Origin: Adenophora triphylla var. japonica
Lineage: Eukaryota > Streptophyta > Magnoliopsida > Asterales > Campanulaceae
Assembly: GCA_022495995.1 (NCBI GenBank)
Contig: JAFEMH010005376.1
Span: forward strand, 1-64,000
Direction of reading: 5' to 3'
DNA: 64,000 bases
Under the pieces are notes generated by a model. That model was not told the DNA's origin. It saw only the letters and a list, made by a program, of their open reading frames with translations, and searched no databases. The stretch's first letter is position 1. Each line of letters opens with the position of its first letter. This document shows, piece by piece, positions 11,654-23,240 of this stretch. The position numbers and the translations under genes are program-made.

Positions 11654-13083
11654 TGATGAGTGAGTTTTACACTCATCAATTTAATACTTTATGAACTTAT
11701 TCTTTGCTTAATCCTTGAGTTTTGTGTGTTTTAATGGGTGTTTTTAGTGTTTATTTAGTTTTCAGGGGTCCAAGTGGAGATTGAGCAAATTAGAAGTATT
11801 TTGTGCCACTTTGGAAGTTTGAGGGCCAAATCATAATTTTTTGAAGTGCAAGGGGACCTTATTGTAAATTTGGAAAATTGAGAAAAAAATTGGTTTTCTA
11901 AAAGTTCAGGCAAAGCGAAAATAGAAGTTCAAGGTCGGAATGTGCAACAAATATTTTTATAATGTCCAAAATGCGAAAAAGGCAACGGTGTAATTGGGGG
12001 ACGAACCGAATAAAAAGGGTACTAAATTGTTGCCAAAGGATAAAGGATGGCCGTGCTCGAGAACATCAAGGCCAAGGCAATTGAAATTGCAAGGGCCGTG
12101 GCCGAGCGAAGGGGCCGAGGATGAGCGCATGGGCCACGCCGGAATGCCGCCGAGACATTACTTCGCTTGGGCCTGGAGGAATAATCAAGGACCAAGGCAC
12201 CGAGTTGGGCCTAGGTTGGGCTAATTACATGGTAATTAATTTAATGGTGACTGTTCATGTTCAAAACCTAGGAATATAAGGTAGCACTTGTTTTGTTTTA
12301 TAAAAAAGAAGAGAGAGGAGGAAATCAGAACATCTTTTCATCATTTTTTTTACATTTTCATTTTTTCACTTTTTATTGGTGTTTATCTTGATTTTTCATG
12401 AATAGCTAATTCTCCTAATTCTTGGGATTGGAGGTAACAATTATGTTTTAAGTTTTTATTTTCATTATTTTCAATTTAGACTTGGGATTATCAAGTAGTT
12501 TTTAATGGAGTTTTGGAATATGTATGTTGCATGCCATATTTGTTCTTGAATAATCTAGAATTCCAATTGTGAATCGCCAAATTTGCAATTGTAATTAGAC
12601 GTTGCTTGATAATTATAATTTGTTGAATCCTCGCCAAAAGATTCATAAGAATTGTAGTTTTTATTGGTCTTCTTTTCTAAACGGGTTTCCAATTAATCTA
12701 TGAACGGGCCAAGGGAATAGATTAATTGGAGACACTTGATTGCAAATCACCCGCCTAAGTGTCCCAATCATAATTTCGTAAGAACGAACCCCAAGTATAC
12801 TTTGATTGATGATTATTGGAACTTGAGCATAATTGTGAACCCAATCCCGAGAATTTCATTTTTATTATTAAACTCTTTTCTAAGCAAATTTAGTTTTTCT
12901 TCAAAAGCATTATATAGTTTTTAAAATAACACAAAACCCTCATTTTTATTAAATCTTTGTCATAGCAATAATTTTTTCTACATTAAATTCGTGTCTCAGT
13001 GGTTCGACCCTACTTACCCTATCTACAAATCAATTGTAGGTAGTTTGAGTTGGAATTTACTTTTGACGTTTTGACACTCGTCA
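11654..13083 (+). repeat. 5' LTR of the nested Ty3 element
   Basis: Starts TGATGAGTGAGTTTTACACT and ends TTTTGACACTCGTCA. It contains a GC-rich block (12040-12220), an AT-rich block, and AGGAATATAAGGTAGC near 12270 that could serve as a TATA region. The start and end are imperfect inverses (TGATGAGT / ACTCGTCA). Confidence 0.85.
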
Positions 13084-13088
13084 AAATT

Positions 13089-13106
13089 AGGCGCCGTTGC
13101 CGGGGA
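13089..13106 (+). other. Primer binding site, tRNA-Asp type
   Basis: AGGCGCCGTTGCCGGGGA follows the 5' LTR by five bases. It matches the complement of the 3' end of plant tRNA-Asp at all but the first base, as in many Athila/Tat-like Ty3 elements. Confidence 0.85.
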
Positions 13107-13196
13107 CGCGTTTAATTTAAAGTTGATTTAATTATTTGCTATTGTGAATATTGTTTTGTATATATTTTTTGTTTTAACTTGGTGTTGCAGATTTGA

Positions 13197-13860
13197 ATGT
13201 TTGGTCGTCGGTCACTACATCCAGAGTTGTTACCAATTGACCACAACATGGATGAAGTTGTTAATTTCTCTATCTTTGATTCCATGAAAAAGCCATATGA
13301 GGTCAATGAATGTCTCTTTTGTGATGTTTCTGATAATTCTCTGTTACTTGAGCCTGATGTTGAGAGCTCTCTTGTGTCTAAGTTTGTGAATGAGTTAGTT
13401 ACTTTAAGGTGTTTTTGATAAAAATGAGGCGAGGGCCATTCTTGCTAAAATGGATGTTACTGAGGAAGCTACTGAAAAGGTTCCTGTGGAATCTTTAGGT
13501 AATTTTAATCCTAAGCATTTACCGTCTATTGTCTTTCCTCCTGAGTTAGAACTTAAACAACTTCCGTCTAACTTGAAGTATGTTTTTCTTGGTAGTAGTG
13601 ATTCTTTGCCTGTTATTATTGCCGCGGATTTAATGTAATTGCGTGTGAAAGAAAGTTGCTTGATGTGTTGAAGCGGTATAAGTCTGTAATTGGGTGGAGC
13701 ATTGCTGACATAAAGGGAATATTTATGGGATTAAAACTGAAAGTGAAGACCCGCGAGACGGTGAAGTGGGCAAAAGGAAGGAAGGTGAAGGTTAAGATAA
13801 CCTTGGCATCGGTCTAGCTATACGACCTTAAACAAAAGCGCTACTTGGGAGGCAACCCAA
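13197..13860 (+). pseudogene. Remnant of Ty3 pol (protease-RT linker) in the nested element
   Basis: Reads FPPELELKQLPSNLKYVFLG then LPVIIAADL (13540-13635), and after a stop ERKLLDVLKRYKSVIGWSIA DIKGI (13650-13720). This is the conserved segment just before reverse transcriptase in Athila/Tat polyproteins. What follows (AAAAGCGCTACTTGGGAGGC, 13833) resembles the sequence after the end of pol. So RT, RNase H and integrase were removed in one or more internal deletions. Upstream, 13197-13418 is a readable acidic piece, probably gag-pol spacer. Confidence 0.75.
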
Positions 13861-14654
13861 GGTGAGTAGTTTAACTTGTAGTTCTTTTATTTTAATTAAA
13901 TTAAAAAAAAAATTTAATTGTTCCTTTGTTTTCTTAGTTTAGATTTCATTTTTTCATTTAAATGTTTTCAACTTAAAAAAATTATTATTTTCGTGGAACA
14001 AGTGCTATTTTACTTGGTTTTGTTTGTGATATGTAGGAAAATGAGTGAATCTCGAGCATTTCATGGCCTACCCATGAAAATTATCATGTCCATGAAGTTA
14101 TTTTGGTAGTTAAAGGCTCAAGTGATTCGCGCAAACCATGGAGCAAAGCCATGGTTTTGTCCATGGCCAGCTGGACGCCAAAGGGGTGAAAGCTTTCAAA
14201 GCATTGTCCATGGGGAGGCCATGGTTTAATCCATGGCCATGGTCCAGAATGTACAAAATAGAGGGGTTGTTGTGGAAATTAGGAGGGGGTCAATTGAAAC
14301 TTTCCATTATTCGAGGGGTTAAAAAAAAAACAAAAACAAAAAAAAAAAAAAAAGGAAGAAAAAAATAAAAATAAATAAAATCAAATTGAAAATCACCTCC
14401 ACCCCCAACCTTTCAATTCCTAACCTTTCGGTCCTCCTCTCGTCCCTCCTTGCCGTTCCATAACCCTTTCCCTCTTCTTCTCCATTGCCGTTTCATTCCC
14501 AAAACCCATTACTGCCCCTCCTTCGACGTTCCCACTCCTTCTTCCTTTCGCCACTGTAAAGAAACCCACCTCCACCATTCCAAAGCCAGCCTCCCTATTA
14601 TCTCCGTTAACGGCTCGCTCCTTTTCTTTCTCCTATCTCGCCACAAAGCTCCAT

Positions 14655-14675
14655 TGATGAGTTTTACACTCATCA
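14655..14675 (+). repeat. Collapsed 21-bp 3' LTR of the nested Ty3 element
   Basis: TGATGAG-TTTTACA-CTCATCA, directly followed by the target duplication. It consists of the first bases of the LTR joined to an LTR-type end. It could have formed by deletion between ACACTCATCA near the LTR start and ACACTCGTCA at the LTR end. Confidence 0.8.
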
Positions 14676-14680
14676 CCGCC

Positions 14681-17175
14681 CGGTCATGTGTATGAGTGAT
14701 CCCTACATGTTCTTGTCGTTATTCATCCCCGGCCCAAACACCCCGGGAGGAACATGGACGTCTATCTCCGAGCCTTTGATGGACGAATTGAAACAGCTTT
14801 GGGAGGATGGGGTCAAAACGTGGGATGCTTTCAAGCGAGAGAATTTTAGCATGAAGGCTGCGTTGATGTGGACAATTAATGACTTCCATGCATATGGGAT
14901 GTTATCGGGTTGGAGCACCCACGGGAAGTTGGCCTGTCCGTATTGTATGAGTGACACAAAGTCTTTCACGCTCACGCACTCAAAAACCATGTTGGTTCGA
15001 TTGCCATAGACAAATTCTTTCGGAGGACCACCCATTCAGACCCGAAGAATGCGTTTAAAAAGAACAAGATGACCGTGATGAGGCCCCGATTCGTTTAAGT
15101 GGTGACACGGTCTATAGGGAGGTATCTAGATTGCCCAATCCTCGGTGGGGGAAAAAGTTTTTGAAGACCAAAATACAAGGGTTTGAGACTACCCATAACT
15201 GGACCAAGAGGAGTATATTTTGGGAGCTGCCATACTGGAAAACAAATCTCATTTGACATAACCTTGACGTGATGCACTTTGAGAAGAATGTATTCGATAA
15301 TATTTTTAACACGTTGATGGATTTCAAGCAACAACTAAAGACAACTATAAAGCTCGAATGGACCTTAAAGAAACTGTAAGCGGCCGGCCTTAGACTTGGT
15401 ATACGTCAATGGTAAACCAATTAGGACCGATGGCTCAATACGTGCTTATAAAGGAAAACAAAATCCTCCTCCCGAAAATGGCTCAAGGATTTAAGGCTTC
15501 CAGATGGTTACGCGTCTAACATTGGTAATCGTGTCAATGTAGAGGAGGGGAAAGTGCGGGGTTTGAAGAGTCACGATTGCCACGTTTTGCCGGATAGGCT
15601 ACTTCCGATTGCTCTCGGGGTCTCTTGCCCGACAATATCCGGGGTGGCGTTAAGCAGAGTTAAGTGAGTTTTTCCGAGTGTTAACATCAACCACACTGCG
15701 TGTTGATCACATGAAAAAGCTTGAGGAGAGCATCGTAGTGACTTTGTGCAAACTTGAGAAGATATTTCCTCCTTCATTCTTTGATTCTATGGAGCATTTA
15801 CCGGTCCACTTGGCATACGAAGCTAGAGTCGGTGGTCCAATTCAATACAGATGGATGCATCCATTTGAGAGGTAATTGAATTTATTCTATTTCTAAATAA
15901 TTTGAGCGTTAACAATATACCTCTTCTTTAACATTATTTATGTTTTAATCTACGAATGACTTTTAGGTATCTAGGCCAATTGAAAAGGAAGATGAGCAAT
16001 AGGGCCATGGTCGAGGCCTCAATTTCAGAGGCTTTTATTATAGATGAGATTGTTTCCTTTTTCGGAACATATTTTCCTCCTGATGTTGATACGAGATTGA
16101 CTAGGGTTGGCCGCAATTACGATGGTGGTTATCCGTCTAAAGGAAACATCTCTGTATTTTCATCCCCTGGTCGGTTCCTCGGCAAACGGGTTGGTACGCG
16201 TACGTTAACCGCTAAAGAGTTTGACGCGGTCTCACTCTATGTTCTTCTTAACTGTGACGAGTTTGGGGAGTATATCAAGTAAGTCATTGATGTTATGTTT
16301 ACGCCTCGTCGATTAAATTATGCATGTTTAATTACCTGCATATGAAATGCCTTGCTTTAACCCTATCGTATCAATGTTCTGATGATTTAGCTCGTGATTT
16401 ATCTCCCGTAACTCATCGCAACTAGGATGCATGCAGAGAATTTCCAAACCGGCTAAGGAAATATTTAAACATTTCGTTTTATTCGAATTTATTCTATACA
16501 CTTCTTTAAACATTCAATCTTAAAATTGTATTAAATTGGTTACATATTGTCGTATAGATAGCTGAACATCCGGGTGATGCCAAAGCTGCGAGGTTAAGAC
16601 ATTTAGCATCAACTCCGTACTTGGAACGTTCATTTATATAACGGTTATTTCGTGAATGGCTATGTGTTTCATACCAAATCTTACGGGGCTCTAAATTGAC
16701 GTGGAATAGCGGTGTGAAGCTTAAAGGAAACCTTGATTATTATGGCGTCCTGAAAGAAGTAGTCGAGGTGGAGTATTTGGGTAGAAACAGTGTTGTCTTG
16801 TTCAATTGTGATTGGCGAGATGCTGTGCGAGGTGTTAAGAAGCATGCCATATTTGACCTCGTCGACGTAAGGACTCGTCGTACATAATGGCGACGACGTC
16901 TTCATCTTAGCATCTCAAGCACAACAGGTATACATGACTCCCTACCCTCGTCCGCGACCCGACGGATGGTTGGTTGTCCTGATGACCAAGGCTAGGAGCA
17001 TGATTGACAACCTACCCTCGTCGACAACTACAGAGTCGTCATTAGAAACACCCTATCAAGAGGATGAAATTCCAGTGCCACCTAACGTTTCATCAGCTAA
17101 TCATCCATTAGATGATGTCACTCATATTCCTCAAAATGTTGATGAACCCGAGGAGGATTTCTTACCAAAGTGAAT
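14681..17175 (+). pseudogene. CACTA tnp2-type transposase, C-terminal part (tnp2 core, DUF4218, DUF4216)
   Basis: Continues directly from 11653: MCMSDPYMFLSLFIPGPN, then LMDELKQLWEDGVKTWDAF, MWTINDFHAYGMLSGWSTHG and LACPYCMSDT. A frameshifted stretch follows with NLDVMHFEKNVFDNI (15265). Next is a DUF4218-like region: GLKSHDCHVLPDRLLPIAL, then IFPPSFFDSMEHLPVHLAYE and YRWMHPFER (15560-15870). An intron 15872-15966 restores AGG at the junction. The next exon runs YLGQLKRKMSNRAMVEASIS ... LNCDEFGEYIK. Then another intron (about 16279-16558) and a DUF4216-like end: VEVEYLGRNSVVLFNCDW. The tail PPNVSSANHPLDD is acidic. Single-base shifts near the junction (GGTCATG for GGCATG) and near 15000 break the frame. 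Confidence 0.9.
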
Positions 17176-17339
17176 TTGCCACCTTCCTCCTCCGCCTCGT
17201 TCGTGTCATCTCGCACACATTGATATTGATGAATCGTGAGGAAGAGGAAGAGGAACCAAGAGTTTGATTCATCGTAGTCCGAAGACGAAGACGAAGAACT
17301 CGAGTTTTGTAGTAATCCGTGAGTCCAAGGATGATGACG

Positions 17340-17665
17340 TGGGGACGAAGATTAATAATAGTTTAAAGTTTTATATGTATTGTGAATGCTTTAGATTATT
17401 AGAACTTTAAAGTTTTATATGTATTGTAAATGCTTTAGATTGTTAATAGTTTAAAGTTTTATATGTATTGTGAATGCTTTAGATTATTATTAATATCCGT
17501 CATTTTATATATATTGTGAATGCTTTAGATTATTAGAACTTTAAAGTTTTATATGTATTGTGAATGCTTTATATTATTAATAGTTTAAAATTTTATATGT
17601 ATTGTGAATGCTTTAGATTATTAGAACTTTAAAGTTTTATATGTATTGTGAATATATTGTTTCCT
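17340..17665. repeat. Tandem repeat (~43-90 bp units) in the CACTA between tnp2 and the TNPA-like gene
   Basis: About six or seven copies of TTTTATATGTATTGTGAATG followed by CTTTAGATTATTA and either ATAGTTTAAAG or GAACTTTAAAG. The alternation of the two linkers gives a higher-order period. Confidence 0.85.
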
Positions 17666-17711
17666 ATTGTTAAAGTTGTATATTTTAATATTTTTAATGT
17701 AATACGACGAT

Positions 17712-19428
17712 ATGAGTTCTAGTAGAAAGGGTAGGAAGAGTAAGCCCATCTACACATCTATTAATCGGACGCAACCGTCCCGATCCGGTACCGATGATGT
17801 CGACTCCTTCACGCGTGAAGTACTAGCTCCACCTCTGGGGCCGATACTCATACTACTGTCGATTCTGAGGGGAGGATATTTGTCCGGATATCGTCACATT
17901 ATGACCAGTAAGTAACTCTTCATTAATTTGATATAAGTTGGTTCCTTTTTGTTTTATATATAATTCATTATTTAAGTTAAAATGTTATTGTATAAATATA
18001 CTTAGCAGGTTTGTAGGTGGATACCCTACCACAGGGACTAAGATCGGGCAGTATTGGCGGTCTCGGCAAATGACAGAGTATTGGCCCAACTGGAAATCAT
18101 TGCCACCGAGGTAGAAGGAGGATGCGTGGGAGGAGTTTAAGGTAATATGTTAATGGTTTTTATTTAAAAATTAAATGTTAGTTTGTTATTAAAATGTTAT
18201 AATTAATAATGATTATACTCTTTTAGTTTTGTAATGTTACCATTATATGTTGTAGGGGAAATATTATTGGGCGCCGGAAATCGACGAGGCGACGGCTAGA
18301 TATGTTTTCGATATACAGGCTCACAAGCTATTTAAGGATCATATTGGTAACATATTTATCTATCCTTAATTAGCTTAATTAACAATGATTATACTCTTTT
18401 AATTTTATAATGTCATCATTATATGTTTACGAGATATTCATATTTTTTATAGGTAACACGAAGAAACAATATTATACTAACCGGCTCGTGGCGAAACAAC
18501 AGCCCTTGGCACCTACTTGGATGACCGAGGAGGTGTTTCTTCAATTTTGCGAATATTGGGGGTCGGATGCGGCGAAGGCTACATCCAAACAGGCTAAGGC
18601 AAATAGAGCAGGCTCCTCGGGGTCGGCAGCGATGCATACCATGGGGACGCTCACGGTCGGCGAGCATCACGACCGCATGGTATGTATGTTAGTTTAAATG
18701 TAGTAGTGTATGGATGCTTTTAAATAGGTTTATGTACGTATGTTAGCTGGGAGCCATGTTGATGCTATGAAATCCATGGTTTTAGTGTAAATGTAGTGTA
18801 TGCATGCTATTAAATCAGTTTAAATGTTGCATTTATACAATTTCAAAGTAATAATCTCGCTTATTTTATTTATAGGAAAGAGATCATGGTCCGAATGTCA
18901 GTTTTTTGGATGTTTACACTAGCTGCCATGTTCGGAATCCTACAGCGCCCGATCAACCTCCGCAATGGGTTGACGATCGCTCTGCTAATGCCTTTGTAAG
19001 TAAACTATCATTAAATGACTTGATTTTGAATATGTAAATTTATTTATGTACCTTACATTGTGTATATGATTATAATTGTTTGTTTTATTTTGACAGAGTG
19101 CATATCAAGCCGCCGTTGTTCCCGAAGGAATGCCTCCCGGCGAGCCCGTCCCCTTCGTGCCTGATGTTTGGCACTCGGTCACCTCTGAGGGACATCCAAA
19201 GAGAGGAGCCCGAGTTCTAGGGATGGGGTATTACGGGCGGCAATGCCCGTCGACGTCGACCGGCCGTCGGCGAAATGTTGCCCTGCCCACGTTTCATGAT
19301 CCGAGGGTCGACACTCTGGAGGCTGCGTTGGAGGAGGAGAGACGCGAGCGGGCAAAGCTTACGGAGGCTCATGCAGAGACTCAAAGACAATTGGCGTTGT
19401 TGATGGCTCGTTTGGACCAGGACCCCTA
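17712..19428 (+). CDS. TNPA/Ptta-like (Transposase_24 type) gene of the CACTA
   Basis: ATG at 17712 (MSSSRKGRKSK). Exons joined by good GT-AG introns, with approximate ends 17712-17908, 18010-18141, 18256-18346, 18453-18679, 18876-18995 and 19097-19428. Key pieces: KIGQYWRSRQMTEYWPNW, KGKYYWAPEIDEATARYVF, NTKKQYYTNRL, PTWMTEEVFLQFCEYWGSD, then GSAAMHTMGTLTVGEHHDRM and a PEG-rich block. The C-terminal coiled coil is LEAALEEERRERAKLTEAHA ... LALLMARLDQDP. The family (plant transposase Ptta/En/Spm) is associated with CACTA elements and thought to bind the subterminal repeats and bring the ends together. One stop near 18113 may be a base error. The reading is otherwise good, the best preserved gene of the element. 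Confidence 0.85.
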
Positions 19429-19724
19429 GGGTAATTTCCGGCCTCCCCCGAGTTGATTATGTACTATTTTAGACTTTTTTGTACTAATTTATACTTGTTT
19501 GTAAACATTTGAGATATTTGGTACCCGCGGGAGCCCCTCCCCCTATCCCCCCCTCTCCCCCTCCTGATTTGGTACGGTGATATTTAGTCTTTATTTGGTA
19601 CACTGATATTTGATTTTTAGTTTTTGTAGTTTTAGTTTTATAAATTTAATTGTTATATCAGGTACAAAAAATTTTGGTTTATTGATATTTTAAATTATTT
19701 CTTTTAATTTATTTCAGAATCAGC
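19429..19724. other. 3' non-coding region of the TNPA-like gene
   Basis: Contains a C-rich block near 19520-19565 (CCCGCGGGAGCCCCTCCCCC), then GATTTGGTACGGTGATATTT repeated in variant form at about 19596, then AT-rich sequence leading into the subterminal repeats. No coding signal. Confidence 0.4.
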
Positions 19725-20412
19725 GACGGAAATTTTCGTCGCTGAAATTAATTTATTTTACTTAATTTTAATTACAGCGACGGAAATTTCCGCCGCTATA
19801 TCAATTAATTTTAATTTAATTTTTGATTATAGCGGCGGAAATTTCCGTCGCTGGAATAAAATTAATTAAAATAAATTAATTTCAGCGGCAAAAATTACCA
19901 TCGCTGAAATTATTTTATTTTAATTAATTTTATTCTAGCAACGGAAACTTCCGCCGCTATATCATTTAATTTTATTTTAATTTTTGATTTCAGCGGCGGA
20001 AATTTCCGTCACTGTAATAAAAATTAAATTAAAATTAAATGATTTCAGCGACGGAAATTTTCGCCGCTGAAATTAATTTATTTTAATTTAATTTTTATTA
20101 CAGTGACGGAATTTTCCGCCGCTGAAATCAATTTAATTTAATTAATTTTTATTACAGCGACGGAATTTTCCGTTGCTGAAATGAAAATTTAATTAAATTA
20201 AATTGATTTAACGGCGGAAATTTCCGTCGCTGTAACCATTAAATCACCGGCGGAATTAATTCCGTCGGTAAAATCAAAATATACCGGCAGAAATTGAGCC
20301 GTCGGAGCACTGCGGCGGGCTGGTAGCGGTGGACCACCGACGGAATTTTTCCGCCGGTGTTCATTTTTAGCGACGGAAATTGCTTTTTAGCGACGGAAAT
20401 TTCCGCCGCTAA
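19725..20412. repeat. CACTA right subterminal repeats (GCGACGGAAATTTCCGCCGC type)
   Basis: About ten palindromic units of the form CAGCGACGGAAATTTCCGCC separated by 25-40 bp of AATTAATTTTAATTTAAT spacer, ending directly at the right inverted terminus. They match the left array in core motif (CGACGGAAATTTCCGTCG) but have a longer central AAATTT. The palindromes mean the two ends can be bound in either orientation. Confidence 0.9.
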
Positions 20413-20799
20413 ATCACCTGTTTCTGGTAGTGATAGCATGAAAGATTTCAACTGGTCTCAAGCAATAGTGGATTATCTAATGAATTCAGTCCGTGAAAAC
20501 TATAGAGAACCAGAGAAGGTGAAAGGATGTGTATTTGTGTTGTCGATAAGTAAAATGATATTTACGTTCTATTAATATTGTTTTCTTCGCTTTAGCATAC
20601 TATCAAGTATCATTATCCAATCATTTATACAAGATTGGTTCAAATAACACGCAACAATATTCGAACCAAAAAGGGAACTACTTCTTCCAAGGTTTTTAAA
20701 GTGGGAATTGCCGAAGAAGTTTGATGGGTTCAAAGAGTTATGCATCGATCCGCTGAAGAGGGAAAATGTAAGTTTAAACCAAAAAATACTAAAATATAT

Positions 20800-21150
20800 T
20801 TATCAGTTGTATGTTCATCAAGAATCGTTTGTGCTAAAAGTTTTGAAAAATAAACTGATATTCACATTTATCAGAGTGTTGAAAGACAACATATAAAAGT
20901 GACTATCAGTTGTTTTTAAAGTGTTTTTGGGCTAAGAGGTTTGAGTAAACAATTGATAAGTACATTTATCAGTTTTGGAAAACAACTGATAAATGATAGT
21001 TATCAGTTGTTTTTAAGTGTTTTTTTGCTAGGTGTTTGGTTAAACAAATGATAAATATTATTTATCATTTATTTTTAAGTGTTTTGGACAATAATAGTTT
21101 GAAAAATTAACTGATAGAAGTGATTATCAGATGTTTTCTGGTAGCTGTTT
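20800..21150. repeat. MULE palindromic motif cluster in an intron of the Ulp1-like gene
   Basis: Several copies of TATCAGTTGTT, AACTGATA and AACAACTGATAAATG in both orientations, spaced 30-60 bp, with filler such as TTTTTAAGTGTTTTT. Same family as the array at 4860-5770. Confidence 0.75.
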
Positions 21151-22599
21151 AAATAAATGGACAATTCTTTTGAAGTTTTGGAACATTTTGATGTTAACTT
21201 TCAGGTCAAAGAAAATGAGTTGGTTTGGAGCCGGGAAGAAACATAAATGCTTTGTGATGATGAAAATGTAACGAGCTATGAAGAAACTCAAGATGATGAA
21301 GTTGAGAAAGTTGAATATGTAAAGAGCGATGAAGAAATGGAAGATGATGAGTTGAGAAATATAAACAAATCAAAGCAGCGGAAGAAACTGAAGATGATGC
21401 AGTTGGTGGGGGGAATTTTGCTGGAAACTTTGGGGATAATGTTACTGCAGTTATTCATGAAGAAGATGAGATGAATTTGGATGATATAGCAATATCTTTG
21501 CTGGATGACCTTGTAAGAAAAGTAGAAGTGGACATGCTGCATTTGGAAAAAGAAAAGTTGGAAAATGAGAAGAAAAAGTTGGAAGAGGAGAATGAGGAGT
21601 TGTTGAAAGTAAATAGTAGGTTGGAAATGGGAAAATGGGAAACTGAGGAGAAAAAAAAAGAGTTGGAAAAAGAGGAGGAGCTGATGAAGAAAAGCAATAA
21701 TGATACAAATATTATTGAAGAGTTGACAAGGTTAAAAACAATATGGCTCAAAGGTGTGATAAGTTTTCTAACTCAAATATTGAATGTCAATAAAAGGAAT
21801 CAAATATGTTGCTTGAGAAAATTGAAAGATTTGAAAAGGAACTGAGTGATGCTGGTAAAAGAATTAAAGATCTTTAAGAATATACATTGCAGAAGGAAAT
21901 GGAAAACCAAACCCAAAAAAGGAAGATGGAAATGGGACATGAGGAGGAAGTGAAAAAGTTGGAAGACGATGCTATTCTTTTAGGTGTACAATTGGAAGAA
22001 CAGAAGACACTATTGAGTGAGAAAGAGTTGTCTGCAAAAGCGATTATGAGTAAGTGTGCAGCTTTGGAATCTCAACTGAATGAAGCAAGAGCTGAGCTAA
22101 AAAAGAAAGAAGCTGAATCACATGAGAGCAAAGTAACTGGATCAATAGTCAAGAGGGTGAAGGAAAGAAAGAGGGCTGAAAAAGTTGTTGATGATTTTGT
22201 TTCATATCCAAAAAAGCTTAAAAAAGATGATGGAAAAAAAGAAAAAAAAAGAAACAAAGGAAACACAAATTGTTATCAAAGATGATCAACCAACGGAGAA
22301 GAAGATTAAGGCGAAAAATGTTCGAAAACTGAATTTCAAGAAAGGTCATAGTAAAACGACAAAGCTCATCAATAAAAAATATATTGATCACTATCAAAGA
22401 TTGTGCTTGCTCTAACAAAGGAGTAAGTAAAAATTAACTTATTTTAAATTCTCTCGGATAAACTTTGTGTTAATATTTATTCTAACAGTTAATAAATGTT
22501 ACTTCTTGCAGTGGGGGTGCATGGATAAAAGGACATTTGCTTATTTCTGTGGAGGAATTGTGGAAAGTAGCTCATGACGGATCAACTGATGTTGCGGTA

Positions 22600-23240
22600 T
22601 GGTCTTTAATCTAAAACTGATATATACGTAATAGTTAAAACTGATAGGCATATTTATCAGCTTAATAGATTGTATATGATTATAGGTTAAATAACTGATA
22701 TTTTTTTTAACAGTTAATTGATGGATACATTGAGATAATGAAGAAGCAATATGAGGGCAAAGGCAAAACTTCGAGTTCACAAAATACCCGTATTGGAGTG
22801 ATCACAAGAAATGCAATGGTAAAATTATCACTTATTTCAATTATCACAATTGTTTTTATCACTTGTTTGTTTTGTGTCTTTGTGGAATGTGTTGTGAAAA
22901 CACAATTGATAAAAGTGATTACAATTGTTTTTTTAGGGATTTAGTTCAAAATCTAAAATAAACAACTGATAAATGGCAACTAATATTCAATTTTATAAGT
23001 TGTTTCAATGTGCATTTGTGTAGTATGTGTTAATAAACAACTGATAGTCATTTTTATTAGTTGTTCTTATGTGCATTTGTTTCAATGTGCATTTGTGTAC
23101 TGAGTATGATTTAATAAACAACTGATAGTCACTTTTATCAGTTGTTTTTATGTGCATTTGTTTCTATGTACATTTGTGTATTGATTATGTGTTAATAAAC
23201 AACTGATATTCACTTTTATCAGTTGTTTTTGTGCTATGAT
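22600..23240. repeat. MULE palindromic motif cluster in introns of the Ulp1-like gene
   Basis: From about 22960 there are about four units of ~65-70 bp containing AATAAACAACTGATAGTCA, CTTTTATCAGTTGTTTT and GTGCATTTGT. These are nearly tandem and can pair with each other. Same family as 4860-5770. Confidence 0.8.

Larger units (their letters stand above)
11654..14675 (+). mobile_element. Deleted Ty3-type LTR element nested in the tnp2 gene, target duplication CCGCC
   Basis: The target duplication CCGCC lies at 11649-11653 and 14676-14680. The element begins TGATGAGT and ends CTCATCA. The 5' LTR is 11654-13083 (1430 bp, ends CACTCGTCA), followed by a tRNA-Asp-type primer site and a short piece of Ty3 pol just upstream of reverse transcriptase. 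No RT, RNase H or integrase remains. The 3' LTR is reduced to 21 bp. Such derivatives must be moved by enzymes supplied by relatives (Athila/Tat-like lineage, from the PBS and the pol fragment). Confidence 0.9.
6388..20432 (+). mobile_element. CACTA (En/Spm) transposon, complete ends, 14,045 bp, nested in the MULE
   Basis: The left end reads CACTACCAGAAACAGGTGAT and the right end is its exact inverse. 25 of 25 terminal bases match. A 3-bp target duplication ATA lies at 6385-6387 and 20433-20435. Both genes typical of CACTA elements are present on the plus strand: tnp2-type transposase (10518-17175, interrupted) and a TNPA/Ptta-like gene (17712-19428). Subterminal palindromic repeats flank them on both sides. 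The element interrupts an exon of the MULE's Ulp1-like gene and itself hosts a Ty3 element and a Stowaway MITE. Perfect termini and TSD suggest a fairly recent insertion. Confidence 0.97.

Noticed and set aside
12736..12924. Short ORF within the Ty3 LTR
   Set aside because: Lies inside the LTR, AT-rich, no conserved motif.
13089..13106. tRNA gene
   Set aside because: Only the 18-base primer-site match to the tRNA-Asp end is present; no cloverleaf around it. The same holds for the tRNA-Met-like primer sites.
21455..22418. Minus-strand Ser/Phe-rich ORFs
   Set aside because: Shadows of the Lys/Glu-rich coiled coil on the plus strand.
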